Assembly (NCBI GenBank): GCA_015231375.1
Contig: JADGBT010000013.1
Location: forward strand, 25,545-89,544
DNA from: Magnetococcales bacterium
Lineage (GTDB): Bacteria > Pseudomonadota > Magnetococcia > Magnetococcales > Magnetaquicoccaceae
DNA: 64,000 nucleotides
Direction of reading: 5' to 3'
Shown here: piece by piece, positions 28,215-36,416 of the stretch
Layout: every line of letters starts with the position of its first letter
Numbering within the stretch: the first letter of the stretch is position 1
Notes under the pieces: generated by a model
What the model was told of the DNA's origin: nothing
Seen by the model: only the letters and a program-made list of their open reading frames with translations
Databases searched by the model: none
Translations under genes and position numbers: made by a program

Positions 28215-28726
28215 ACGAAGCCAACACGCGTCTGCTGCTCACCGCATCCCTGGCGCTGCTGAGCGTGCTGCTGCTGATCCAGGGGGTGATCTGGATCGAC
28301 GACACCGTAACCCGATGGGAAACCAAGGCCCAGGCCCAGGAGAGCGTGCGGCGGGAGGTGGCCCAGTTGGCCAAACAGCTCAAGGCCAGTCGCGGCGCGA
28401 CTGGCAAGGAGCGCGCCCCGGTGGCGGGCAAACCCGGAGAAGAGGCCATTCCCTCCCTGCTTCCCTGGCTGGAAAAAGAAACCGCCGCCTTCCAGTTGGC
28501 GGACAAGATGCAACAGATCGCGCCGATTGCCCTGAAACCCAACGAAACCGCCTCGTTCCGGGAAAAGGCCGACCTGACCCTCAAGGCCATCTCCATGGAA
28601 ACCGCCACCCGTTTCTTGAACCGCCTGGAGTCCAACTCCCGCATCCGGGTGATTCGCGGCGACCTGAAGCGGGCCGAAAAGGAGGCCCCCGGCGTCTCCC
28701 TTACTTTGGAGATCGGTTTGTTATGA
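28211..28726 (+). CDS. gspM: T2SS platform protein GspM
   Basis: A 171-residue bitopic protein. One transmembrane helix (about residues 9-28) is followed by a coiled coil (KAQAQESVRREVAQLAKQLK), then a small periplasmic ferredoxin-like domain (ADLTLKAISMETATRFLNRL). This layout is the GspM plan. ATG overlaps the gspL stop by four bases. Confidence 0.85.
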   Translation: MNEANTRLLLTASLALLSVLLLIQGVIWIDDTVTRWETKAQAQESVRREVAQLAKQLKASRGATGKERAPVAGKPGEEAIPSLLPWLEKETAAFQLADKMQQIAPIALKPNETASFREKADLTLKAISMETATRFLNRLESNSRIRVIRGDLKRAEKEAPGVSLTLEIGLL

Positions 28727-28739
28727 TGGTCTTATCCCC

Positions 28740-29543
28740 ATGAGCAGACGCGCCCTCTTCGGGGTGATCGGCGTGACCCTGATCGCCTATGTGGTCGGTC
28801 TGGTGCTGTTCTTGCCCCAGGAACGGCTCAAAAGGTGGTCTTACGCCCTCATCGGCGATCGCATCACCTGGAAAAGCTTCACCATCGGCTGGCAGGGGAT
28901 CCGCTTCGACTCCGTGCGCCTCAATCCCACGGCGGCCCCCTCCCAGACGGGCCAAGCGATCGACTCCATTCGCCTGACTCCGCGCATTCTGCCTTTCTTT
29001 TCCGGTCGGCTGGGGGCCGGATACGAACTGGCCCTGGAGCAGGCGCGCCTGTCCGGAGAAGGCTTGTGGAACGGTCGCGAAGCCAAGCTGGAGTGGCAGT
29101 TGCGGATGGACACGCTCACCCCATTGGCGTCCGTGTGGCTCGGTCCCCTGGGAGCGGAGGTGCGGGGCAAGGGGGAGGGCACCGGCTGGCTCACCGTCGC
29201 CACCCAGACACCACAAGCCGTGGAGTCCGGCGAGTGGGAGACCCGACTGCTCGGAGTCACGGCCTTTGGCGCCAAAATCGATCCGCTGACCCTCACCGGT
29301 CGCATGAAAGACCGCAACCTGATGGAAATCATCGTCTCGGGCAAAGGCGAGATCGCCTTGTCCGGCAAACTGAACCTGAAAATCACTCTGCCCGACCCCC
29401 GCGCCAGCGTGGTGAGCGGAGAGTTGCAGATTCAACCGGTCAAGCCCAATCTGCCGGGCATGGCGGGCCAACTCCTGGCCAAAGGACAGGCGGTGCGCCT
29501 CACCCTCTCCGGCACCCTGGACAACCTGCAATGGCGGCTGTGA
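28740..29543 (+). CDS. gspN: T2SS protein GspN
   Basis: A 267-residue protein with one N-terminal membrane helix (about 5-26) and a beta-rich periplasmic part in which LxxLxG strands repeat (VSGKGEIALSGKLNLKI, LTLSGTLDNLQWRL). That is the GspN pattern, an accessory, not universal, component of T2SS. It ends the operon. The next gene is convergent, 40 bases away, with no clear terminator between them. Confidence 0.82.
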   Translation: MSRRALFGVIGVTLIAYVVGLVLFLPQERLKRWSYALIGDRITWKSFTIGWQGIRFDSVRLNPTAAPSQTGQAIDSIRLTPRILPFFSGRLGAGYELALEQARLSGEGLWNGREAKLEWQLRMDTLTPLASVWLGPLGAEVRGKGEGTGWLTVATQTPQAVESGEWETRLLGVTAFGAKIDPLTLTGRMKDRNLMEIIVSGKGEIALSGKLNLKITLPDPRASVVSGELQIQPVKPNLPGMAGQLLAKGQAVRLTLSGTLDNLQWRL

Positions 29544-29583
29544 TCGCCAAAAGATCAACCATCCTTCAAAAAACGCGATCTTC

Positions 29584-30252
29584 TCAAGAGGCGTGATCTT
29601 CCACCGGCAAGGCCGCCAACCGCCACTCCGGAAACCCCTCTTCCAGCCGACGCGCGGCAAATCCCAACTCCCGCAACCGCGCCACCGCCTCGAAAGAGAG
29701 CACGCACCACGCCCCCCGACAATAGGCCACCACCTCCCGATCCGGCGGCAGCTCGTGCAGACGCCGCTCCAGCTCCCGCAAGGGAATGTTGAACGCCTGG
29801 GGCAGATGGCCAGCGGCATATTCTTCGGGGGGCCGCACATCCAGCACGGTCACGGTGCCCTCGCGCATGCGCGCCAGCAGGATTTCCCGTGGCACCGGCT
29901 CCATGGCGTCCCGGGCCAGCAGATAGCCGCTCACCAACGCCTCCACCTCCCCCAGATGACGCTCGGCCAATCCCCGCAACACCCCCAGCAGGGTGATCAC
30001 CTCCGGATCCGACAGCCGGTAATGGACATAAAGCCCCTCCTTGCGGGCCACCACCAGTCCGGCCTGACGCAACTGCTGCAAATGCTTGGACGTATTGGCC
30101 ACCGATAGCCCGGTCAAAGAAGCCAACGCCTCCACGCTCCGCTCCCCCTGGGCCAGATACTCCAGGATCGCCAGCCGGTGCCCCTGCCCCACCGCCTTGC
30201 CCACCCGCGCCAGATGATCGAACAACGCCTGCTTGAACAAAATGCTTGACAT
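29584..30252 (-). CDS. ArsR-family regulator fused to a rhodanese domain
   Basis: A 222-residue regulator. The N-terminal ArsR winged helix (about 10-95; recognition helix LSVANTSKHLQQLRQAGLV) has no cysteine and thus no classical metal or dithiol sensor site. The C-terminal rhodanese (about 125-215) keeps the active-site Cys in AYCRGAWC. ArsR-rhodanese fusions often control sulfur-handling genes, the rhodanese cysteine possibly carrying a persulfide. It is divergent from the redox island; overlapping inverted repeats between them may be its operator. Confidence 0.9.
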   Translation of the reverse strand: MSSILFKQALFDHLARVGKAVGQGHRLAILEYLAQGERSVEALASLTGLSVANTSKHLQQLRQAGLVVARKEGLYVHYRLSDPEVITLLGVLRGLAERHLGEVEALVSGYLLARDAMEPVPREILLARMREGTVTVLDVRPPEEYAAGHLPQAFNIPLRELERRLHELPPDREVVAYCRGAWCVLSFEAVARLRELGFAARRLEEGFPEWRLAALPVEDHAS

Positions 30253-30268
30253 GGCTCGCTTGATTTGT

Positions 30269-30297
30269 TTGAATTCAATTCAACCGATTGGTTGAAT
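30269..30297. promoter_or_regulatory. Overlapping palindromes, likely ArsR-type operator
   Basis: Between the divergent ArsR-rhodanese gene and the redox island, TTGAATTCAA (30269-30278) overlaps ATTCAACC-GATT-GGTTGAAT (30278-30297). The second has perfect eight-base arms. ArsR-family proteins bind short palindromes with TTGAA-like arms, and the site lies 16 bases upstream of the regulator's own start. Autoregulation is inferred. Confidence 0.6.
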
Positions 30298-30401
30298 AGT
30301 CCATCCACTCGTTACCAAACATCATTCCAGTAAAGAGGCTCAACCGGGGCAACGCCTCCACCCGTACCGACACCTCACCCTTTAGGAACCGGGAGAAAAT
30401 C

Positions 30402-31223
30402 ATGACACACGAGCCTCTGTTGCGCATGGGTCTGTTTCTGGGGATTTTGCTCTTGATGGGCATTTGGGAACACTGGCGTCCCCGTCGCCAACGGATCCTC
30501 TCCCGCCAAAGCCGCTGGCTGCCCAATCTGAGCCTGGTGATCATCGACACCGTGTGTGTGCGTCTGCTGTTTCCCGTCACCGCCGTATCCCTGGCCGCCA
30601 TGGGGCAGGTTCAAGGTTGGGGGGCGCTCAACCGGATCAACGGCCCGGAGTGGGTCGAATGGCTGTTGGCGGTGGTGATGCTGGATCTGTTGATTTATCT
30701 GCAACATGTGGTCTTTCACGCCCTGCCGGTGTTGTGGCGGCTGCATCAGGTGCATCATGCGGACCTGGAAGTGGATGTGACCACCGGATTGCGCTTTCAT
30801 CCGCTGGAGATCGTGCTGTCGATGGGGATCAAACTGGCCGCGATCCTGGCCATGGGCCCCTCCCCGCTGGCGGTGTTGACCTTTGAAGTGGGACTCAACG
30901 CCATGGCCATGTTCAATCACGCCAACGTCCACCTGCCGGAACGGCTCGACCGGGTGTTGCGCTGGCTGGTGGTCACCCCGGACATGCACCGCTCCCACCA
31001 CTCCCACCTCTCCCCGGAAACCAACATGAATTTCGGTTTCAATCTCTCGTGTTGGGATCGTCTGCTGGGCACCTATTGGCCCAATCCTGCCGAAGGACAC
31101 ACCGCCATGCAAATCGGTCTGGAGCATCAACGCGATCCCGCGCAATGCCAACCCCTGTCCGCCATGCTGCGGATGCCCTTCCGGGGAAAAACCGGAGAAT
31201 ATCCCATCAACCGCCGCTGGTGA
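30402..31223 (+). CDS. Fatty acid hydroxylase/sterol desaturase superfamily protein
   Basis: A 273-residue polytopic membrane protein. The diiron His motifs are HVVFH, HQVHH and HRSHH, spaced as in the superfamily, with about four hydrophobic helices. Members hydroxylate or desaturate lipids. The substrate is unknown. It is the first gene of the plus-strand redox island and 11 bases ahead of the NapH-like gene. This family often accompanies sulfur-related ArsR operons, so regulation by the adjacent ArsR-rhodanese is likely but unproven. Confidence 0.88.
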   Translation: MTHEPLLRMGLFLGILLLMGIWEHWRPRRQRILSRQSRWLPNLSLVIIDTVCVRLLFPVTAVSLAAMGQVQGWGALNRINGPEWVEWLLAVVMLDLLIYLQHVVFHALPVLWRLHQVHHADLEVDVTTGLRFHPLEIVLSMGIKLAAILAMGPSPLAVLTFEVGLNAMAMFNHANVHLPERLDRVLRWLVVTPDMHRSHHSHLSPETNMNFGFNLSCWDRLLGTYWPNPAEGHTAMQIGLEHQRDPAQCQPLSAMLRMPFRGKTGEYPINRRW

Positions 31224-31234
31224 AAGGTCGCGCC

Positions 31235-32446
31235 ATGGACGCCGCCGCCAAAACCATCCGGATGATCCCCATCTCCGCCAAACCCGCCGGGCCGCGACCA
31301 CACCGGTTCATGCCTGTCAACCAGCAGCGCTCCCTGGCCGGGCGTTATCCGCTGTGGGTCAAGGCGCTGTCATGGTGCGCCTTTGTCTGGGCCTTCGCGG
31401 GCTGGCTGAACGAAACCTGGTTCTACCGCTTCGACTCCCCCCTTTGGCTCAACCGGTATACGGAATATGCCATCATCCTGGTCTTCGGGCTGTGGCGCAT
31501 CCGGGCGGAGAAGAACCCCTATACCCGCAAACGGTTGCTGCTGCTGGTGGGCAACGTGACCGTGCTGTGGTGGACCATCCCCTGGCTGTTTCCCTTCATC
31601 GAACCATATGCCGGTTATTTGGGAACGATTCCGGTGTTTCCCTCCCTGCACACCCCGGGCACCCTGACCTTCTTTCTGGTGTTGGGCGCGGTGTTTTTGT
31701 TCGGGCGGCGGGTGATCTGCGGATGGAACTGTCCCTGTGTGGCGATTCGCGAGGTGGTGGGATTTCCCTTCCGGCAGGCCGACCATGTGCCGAGGGGAGA
31801 GTGGCCCTGGCGGTTGCGTCATCTCAAATGGATCTGGTTTGGGCTGTACCTCGGGGCCATGTGGGCCATCACCCGGCCAGCCAACACCACCACGACAGGA
31901 TTCCTGGGCTTTTTCGGGATGATGGTGGGACTGCCCTATTTCATCACCTTTCTGCTCACCCCCTGGATCGGCAACCGGGGTTATTGCCGCTTTCTCTGCC
32001 CGTATGGGGCCACCTTCGGTCTGCTCAACCGGGTGGGCCTATTCCGCATCGATTACGACGCCAAAAGTTGCATCGAATGTGGTCTGTGCGTCAAGGTGTG
32101 CGACATGAACATCCCGGTCTGGGAGATGGGCAAAAGCCACGGCGGCCAGGTCTCCACCACCGAATGCATGGGGTGCGGACGCTGCGTCACCGAGTGTCCC
32201 ACCAAGAGCCTGTCCTTTTACGACATCAGAAACCGGTTGACGCATTCATGCCATCAGGATCGCGACCATCTGCGCGCCGCCAACGACTGGAGACGCGCGT
32301 CGGTGCGCTGGCGCGCGGTTGGGTATCTGCTGGTCATGGGGGCAACCCTGGCGGGCGCATGGTATTATGCCACCCAGGTCGGCACCTTGAGCGAACTGCC
32401 ATCCCGAATGGGGGCCTTATGTGGATTGCCCATCACTGTCTGGTAG
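31235..32446 (+). CDS. NapH-like membrane polyferredoxin
   Basis: A 403-residue membrane protein with five or six transmembrane helices and two cytoplasmic 4Fe-4S clusters (CIECGLCVKVC and CMGCGRCVTECP). It also carries two CxxxCP-type motifs next to membrane helices (CGWNCPC and CRFLCPYG), as in NapH, NosR and related quinol-oxidising proteins. The start at 31235 was chosen over an upstream in-frame start inside the preceding gene. It probably passes electrons from quinol to the octaheme encoded next, whose start overlaps it by 28 bases. Confidence 0.9.
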   Translation: MDAAAKTIRMIPISAKPAGPRPHRFMPVNQQRSLAGRYPLWVKALSWCAFVWAFAGWLNETWFYRFDSPLWLNRYTEYAIILVFGLWRIRAEKNPYTRKRLLLLVGNVTVLWWTIPWLFPFIEPYAGYLGTIPVFPSLHTPGTLTFFLVLGAVFLFGRRVICGWNCPCVAIREVVGFPFRQADHVPRGEWPWRLRHLKWIWFGLYLGAMWAITRPANTTTTGFLGFFGMMVGLPYFITFLLTPWIGNRGYCRFLCPYGATFGLLNRVGLFRIDYDAKSCIECGLCVKVCDMNIPVWEMGKSHGGQVSTTECMGCGRCVTECPTKSLSFYDIRNRLTHSCHQDRDHLRAANDWRRASVRWRAVGYLLVMGATLAGAWYYATQVGTLSELPSRMGALCGLPITVW

Positions 32447-33756
32447 CCCTGCTGCTACTGCTCTGCCCGCACCTTGTCTGGTCCGGTCTGCCGGATCCAC
32501 CCCTGGGCACGGGAGAGCATGCCGACGCCTGGAAACCCGATCCCATGCATGAATACTGGGATCCGGCCAACCACCACCGCCCGGAAACCGAAACGATGGC
32601 CGGAATCTTCCCAGGCGAGGTCTGCCTGGAGTGTCATGCCCAGATCACGCCGGGCATCGTCAAGGATTGGCGCAACAGCGGACACGCCAGGGCGCAACAG
32701 CCGGTGCTGTGTCCGGCCTGTCACGGGGAGGATCACCAAAAATTGGTTTTCCCCACGCACCAAACCTGCGGAAACTGCCATCCCCAACGGCTGGCCGAGA
32801 TGGAAGAGGAGAAAAAATACGGCTTTCCCAGTCACGCCCTGGCCATGGAACGGGCGGTGGACGCCAAACATTTCGCCGACAAACCCAAAGCCGAAGTCAC
32901 CGCCTGTCTGCAATGCCACTCGGTGGGGAGCAAATGCGACTCCTGCCACACCCGCCACCGCTTCGACCCCGCCGAGGCCAGACGCCCGGAAGCCTGCATC
33001 ACCTGTCACTCCGGCCCTCCCCATCCGGACGACGACAGCTATTTCGCCTCGGCCCACGGCCAGAAATATCTTGAGGAGGGGGCCTCCTGGTCATGGGACA
33101 AACCTCTGAAGAAAGGCAACTACCCTGCTCCCGGTTGCGCCTACTGCCACATGCGCGAAGGCAAACATCAAGTCGCGGACAAGGCGGTATGGAAATTCGG
33201 CATCCGGGAGATCAACCCCCGCACCGCAGAAAACGTCATCAAACGCAAACGCTGGCAGGAGACCTGCGCCGACTGCCATCCAGCGCCAGTGGCCCTCTCT
33301 TTTTTCAACGCCCTGGACGCGGAACGCAAAGCCGCCTGGAATCTCTTGTACCGGGTGGAAGGGTTGCTCAAGAGCCTGCGCAGCCAGGATTTGTTGCGTC
33401 CGGCAGCCTCCGAACGCCCCCCCTATCCCATGGACCGGATCGCCCGCCTGTTTCCCAGAGCGCGCATCGGCTTTTTTGAAGGGCAAGCCTCGGCCTTTTA
33501 CAATGTCAGCGCCATCGAGCGCGACTATTTCGAGCTGTGGTATTTCGATAATCTGGCAGCCTACAAGGGCATGGCCCATCAGGCTCCGGCCTTCCAGCGC
33601 CGCTTTGCCGAACGCATGCACCAGTCGGCGCAACAGATCGAAAACCAGGCCAAACGGCTATCCGCCACCGGCCCCCACACCCCCAGCAACAGCATGGATC
33701 TGAAATCCATCTGGCTGGATGGGGAGTACACCCGCTTCAACCGGGATCACAATTAA
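32419..33756 (+). CDS. HAO-like octaheme c-type cytochrome
   Basis: A 445-residue exported multiheme cytochrome. A signal sequence (residues 5-22) precedes eight heme motifs: CLECH, CPACH, CGNCH, CLQCH, CDSCH, CITCH, CAYCH and CADCH. The middle block (CDSCHTRHRFDPAEARRPEA then CITCHSGPPHPDDD) and the C-terminal helix (SAIERDYFELWYFDNLAAYK) follow the hydroxylamine oxidoreductase family. Some family members oxidise hydroxylamine using a cross-linked tyrosine; others reduce nitrite or hydroxylamine. I cannot tell which from sequence alone. The NapH-like partner and NIT receptor favour a reductive nitrogen role. Confidence 0.88.
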   Translation: MWIAHHCLVALLLLLCPHLVWSGLPDPPLGTGEHADAWKPDPMHEYWDPANHHRPETETMAGIFPGEVCLECHAQITPGIVKDWRNSGHARAQQPVLCPACHGEDHQKLVFPTHQTCGNCHPQRLAEMEEEKKYGFPSHALAMERAVDAKHFADKPKAEVTACLQCHSVGSKCDSCHTRHRFDPAEARRPEACITCHSGPPHPDDDSYFASAHGQKYLEEGASWSWDKPLKKGNYPAPGCAYCHMREGKHQVADKAVWKFGIREINPRTAENVIKRKRWQETCADCHPAPVALSFFNALDAERKAAWNLLYRVEGLLKSLRSQDLLRPAASERPPYPMDRIARLFPRARIGFFEGQASAFYNVSAIERDYFELWYFDNLAAYKGMAHQAPAFQRRFAERMHQSAQQIENQAKRLSATGPHTPSNSMDLKSIWLDGEYTRFNRDHN

Positions 33757-33767
33757 AGGACGCCACC

Positions 33768-34778
33768 ATGAACCACCCCGCCCCCGATTCCGCCGTCCCT
33801 CCCGCCAGCCACCCTGCCACCCGGCTGCTGCGGCTGATCCTGCTGGTGGCGCTGACTGGCGCCATCGCCTGGGCCATCACCCACCGTGACCAGCTCGACA
33901 TGGCCCAATGGGAAAGCTGGCTGCTCACCTGGGGAGCGATAGCAAAACCGGTTTATGTATTACTCTATGCCCTGGCCACCATTCTGTTTCTGCCGGGCTC
34001 CATGCTCACCCTGGCGGGCGGGGCGATCTTCGGACCCTGGATGGGGGCGGGCTTAAGCGTGCTGGGGGCGACCCTGGGGGCTGGGGTTTCCTTTCTGATC
34101 GCCCGGCATCTGGCCGGTGGCTGGGTGGAACAGCGGGCGGCGGGCATGATCGGACGCTTGCTGGCCGGAGTCGAGTCGGAGGGGTGGCGCTTTGTGGCCT
34201 TCACGCGGCTGGTGCCGATCTTTCCGTTCAATCTGCTCAACTACGCCCTGGGATTGACCCGCATCCGTTTTGACCACTACCTGATCACTTCGCTCCTCTG
34301 CATGATTCCGGGCGGGTTGGCCTACTCCTGGCTGGGCCACGCGGGACGGGCCGCCACCACAGGCGACGGGGAGGCGATCCGGGCCGGAATGTGGGCCTTG
34401 GGATTGCTGGCCATAGCCCTGCTCCTGCCCCGTTGGATCAAACGGAACCGCGAAACCAAACGCCACTTGGACACCAACACACTCAAGGCGCTGTTGGATG
34501 CCGGAGACAATCTGGTTGTGTTGGATGTGCGCGACCAACCGGACTTTATCGGGGAAAACGGTCACATTCCCGGTTCACTCAACATTCCGCTTCCGGAACT
34601 GGAAACACGCCTGAACGAAATCCGTAACCTGGGGAAGCCGTTGGCCATCATTTGTCACACCGATCGACGCTCGAAAACCGCATTCCGCCGTCTCGACACC
34701 TTGGGCATCGGGCCTGTTTTCCTGGTCACGGGAGGGATGAAACAGTGGAGACTGGACCGCCATCCCATCGAGAAATAA
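33768..34778 (+). CDS. TVP38/TMEM64 (VTT) membrane protein with C-terminal rhodanese
   Basis: A 336-residue fusion. The membrane half (about 20-225) has the VTT/DedA-like motif (FLPGSMLTLAGGAIFGPWMG, then FTRLVPIFPFNLLNYALG). The cytoplasmic half (about 235-335) is a rhodanese domain with Cys in IICHTDRRS. VTT proteins are lipid-associated and often sit with selenium or mercury genes. The rhodanese may carry persulfide sulfur. It is the second rhodanese of this island. Confidence 0.88.
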   Translation: MNHPAPDSAVPPASHPATRLLRLILLVALTGAIAWAITHRDQLDMAQWESWLLTWGAIAKPVYVLLYALATILFLPGSMLTLAGGAIFGPWMGAGLSVLGATLGAGVSFLIARHLAGGWVEQRAAGMIGRLLAGVESEGWRFVAFTRLVPIFPFNLLNYALGLTRIRFDHYLITSLLCMIPGGLAYSWLGHAGRAATTGDGEAIRAGMWALGLLAIALLLPRWIKRNRETKRHLDTNTLKALLDAGDNLVVLDVRDQPDFIGENGHIPGSLNIPLPELETRLNEIRNLGKPLAIICHTDRRSKTAFRRLDTLGIGPVFLVTGGMKQWRLDRHPIEK

Positions 34779-34779
34779 A

Positions 34780-35502
34780 ATGATCCGGTTTCTTTTGTTA
34801 CTCTTGATTCTGCTACCGATTCGTCCCGTCACAGGGGATGAGAGCCCAGAGTGCCTGAGCTGCCACCAGGAGAAAACCCCCATTCTGGTGGCTTCCTGGA
34901 AACAGGGCCGCCATGGGCAGGCAAAGGTCCACTGTTCCGACTGCCATGGACCGGTTCATAATGGCAAGATGGCGCAACGTTCCCGATCCAACGGGGTCTG
35001 TCTCCCCTGCCACGAGAAAGAGAGCAAGAGTTACCGACTCTCCAAACACGGGGTGATCACCACCCTGGAGGCCGACCGGATGGACCTTTCCCTGCCCTTG
35101 AAAGAGGGCAACCTGCGCGCGCCCACCTGCGCCTATTGCCATCTGCACGACAACCACCACGCCGGCACCCCTTCCACCGATCGGCAAACCCCCTGCCGGG
35201 ATTGTCACTCCCCGCGTCTGGTGACGACCTGGTTTGCAAGTGGCACGGAGAACGTGAAAACAGGCGAAATGAAACTTCGGGAGGCTCAATCGATTGTGGA
35301 AAAAATCCGCGCCAGCCACCCGGAATCCATCCCGCAAGCCCTGGACTTATTGAAAGAAATGGAAGAAAACCATCTCAAAAACATCATGCTGGGTGTTGGC
35401 CATCAATCCCCCGACGACCTGTGGTGGCATGGACAACCGGCCCTGGATGGAGCACTGCTGCGTATCAAATCGTTATGGGGGCCATCATCCCCCAATCAAT
35501 AA
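34780..35502 (+). CDS. Exported pentaheme cytochrome, reduced HAO-like
   Basis: A 240-residue exported cytochrome with five heme motifs: CLSCH, CSDCH, CLPCH, CAYCH and CRDCH. A hydrophobic signal spans residues 3-19. The order and spacing copy the octaheme gene 1 kb upstream: the first three and the last two motifs align, while the three middle motifs are missing, including the position expected to be the catalytic heme. It may therefore only transfer electrons. The start is one base after the previous gene. Its end overlaps the convergent TPR gene by seven bases. Confidence 0.85.
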   Translation: MIRFLLLLLILLPIRPVTGDESPECLSCHQEKTPILVASWKQGRHGQAKVHCSDCHGPVHNGKMAQRSRSNGVCLPCHEKESKSYRLSKHGVITTLEADRMDLSLPLKEGNLRAPTCAYCHLHDNHHAGTPSTDRQTPCRDCHSPRLVTTWFASGTENVKTGEMKLREAQSIVEKIRASHPESIPQALDLLKEMEENHLKNIMLGVGHQSPDDLWWHGQPALDGALLRIKSLWGPSSPNQ

Positions 35503-36416
35503 CGCCACTCCATTTCCACCCCAAGAGCCCCGGATTCCGGTTGCAGCAACAAGCCCATGCGGTTCAACCGCTCCTCCCGCAAGCGCTTGTTGTGTTTGTG
35601 GGTCAGACTGACCGCGCTGAAAATCGTGCCGGAATACCATCCCCATTCGATCACAGCCAAGGCGACCCCCAATCCCGAAACCCCCTTGGAAAAAGCCTGA
35701 ATGGTCCCGGCCATCAACAATCCGTTGGACAAAAAAGCCACGCCCGCATCGTCGGGGCGATCCAGATACAGATGTCCCGCACCCGGCAACACCGCAGTCA
35801 ACAACCCGGAGATCCAGGGATCCTTGTAGGGCAGTTGGGGCAGTTCCTCCACCTCCCGCAGCATTGCATGAACCGGTTCTTTGAATCGCGGCAGGGTCAC
35901 GGTCTGCAAATAGCCCCGGGCCACCTCCTCCTCACCCGGCTTGCCCATGGCCAACCACGCCAAACGCAAACGCGACAAGGCGTCCAACTCGTTCTCCTTG
36001 CCCATTCCGGCCAAATACCGATAACGCTGCATCGCCTCTCCGGTATTCCCGGCGCGCTCGTAGAGCAACCCCATGCGCAACAAGGCCATGGGCACAAACG
36101 AACTCTTGGGATAGACCGCCCCCAACTCGGAAAAAGCCCGCAAGGCCGGATCCACCTCCCTGGCTTCCGCCAGATTGACCGCAAGCCGGTACATGGCCTC
36201 TTCCAGCCGGGGAAACACCTCGACCCCTTCCCGTTTCCCCCCGGAGACATAACGCCCGAACTCGGTGGCGGCCCGTCGATGATCCTTTTGGCTCTCCAGA
36301 TCCACTCCATAGGCGAAGACCGCCTCGGGCGCGTTGAGATACTCTCCTCCCTCCACAGACCAGGGCCACACCCCCGCCACCCAGACCACCACGATCAGAC
36401 ACAAAACGCGCATCAT
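35496..36416 (-). CDS. TPR protein with DUF5683-like membrane domain
   Basis: A 306-residue protein. A signal peptide (about 1-23) is followed by TPR-like helices (RRAATEFGRYVSGG, ALRAFSELGAVYPKSSFVP, GEAMQRYRYLAG), then a membrane region containing LPGAGHLYLDRPDDAG, as in DUF5683/TM2-like proteins. It starts just after and overlaps gspF, so it is the last gene of the gspC-D-E-F unit. A role in secretion or envelope assembly is inferred from position. Confidence 0.75.
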   Translation of the reverse strand: MMRVLCLIVVVWVAGVWPWSVEGGEYLNAPEAVFAYGVDLESQKDHRRAATEFGRYVSGGKREGVEVFPRLEEAMYRLAVNLAEAREVDPALRAFSELGAVYPKSSFVPMALLRMGLLYERAGNTGEAMQRYRYLAGMGKENELDALSRLRLAWLAMGKPGEEEVARGYLQTVTLPRFKEPVHAMLREVEELPQLPYKDPWISGLLTAVLPGAGHLYLDRPDDAGVAFLSNGLLMAGTIQAFSKGVSGLGVALAVIEWGWYSGTIFSAVSLTHKHNKRLREERLNRMGLLLQPESGALGVEMEWRY

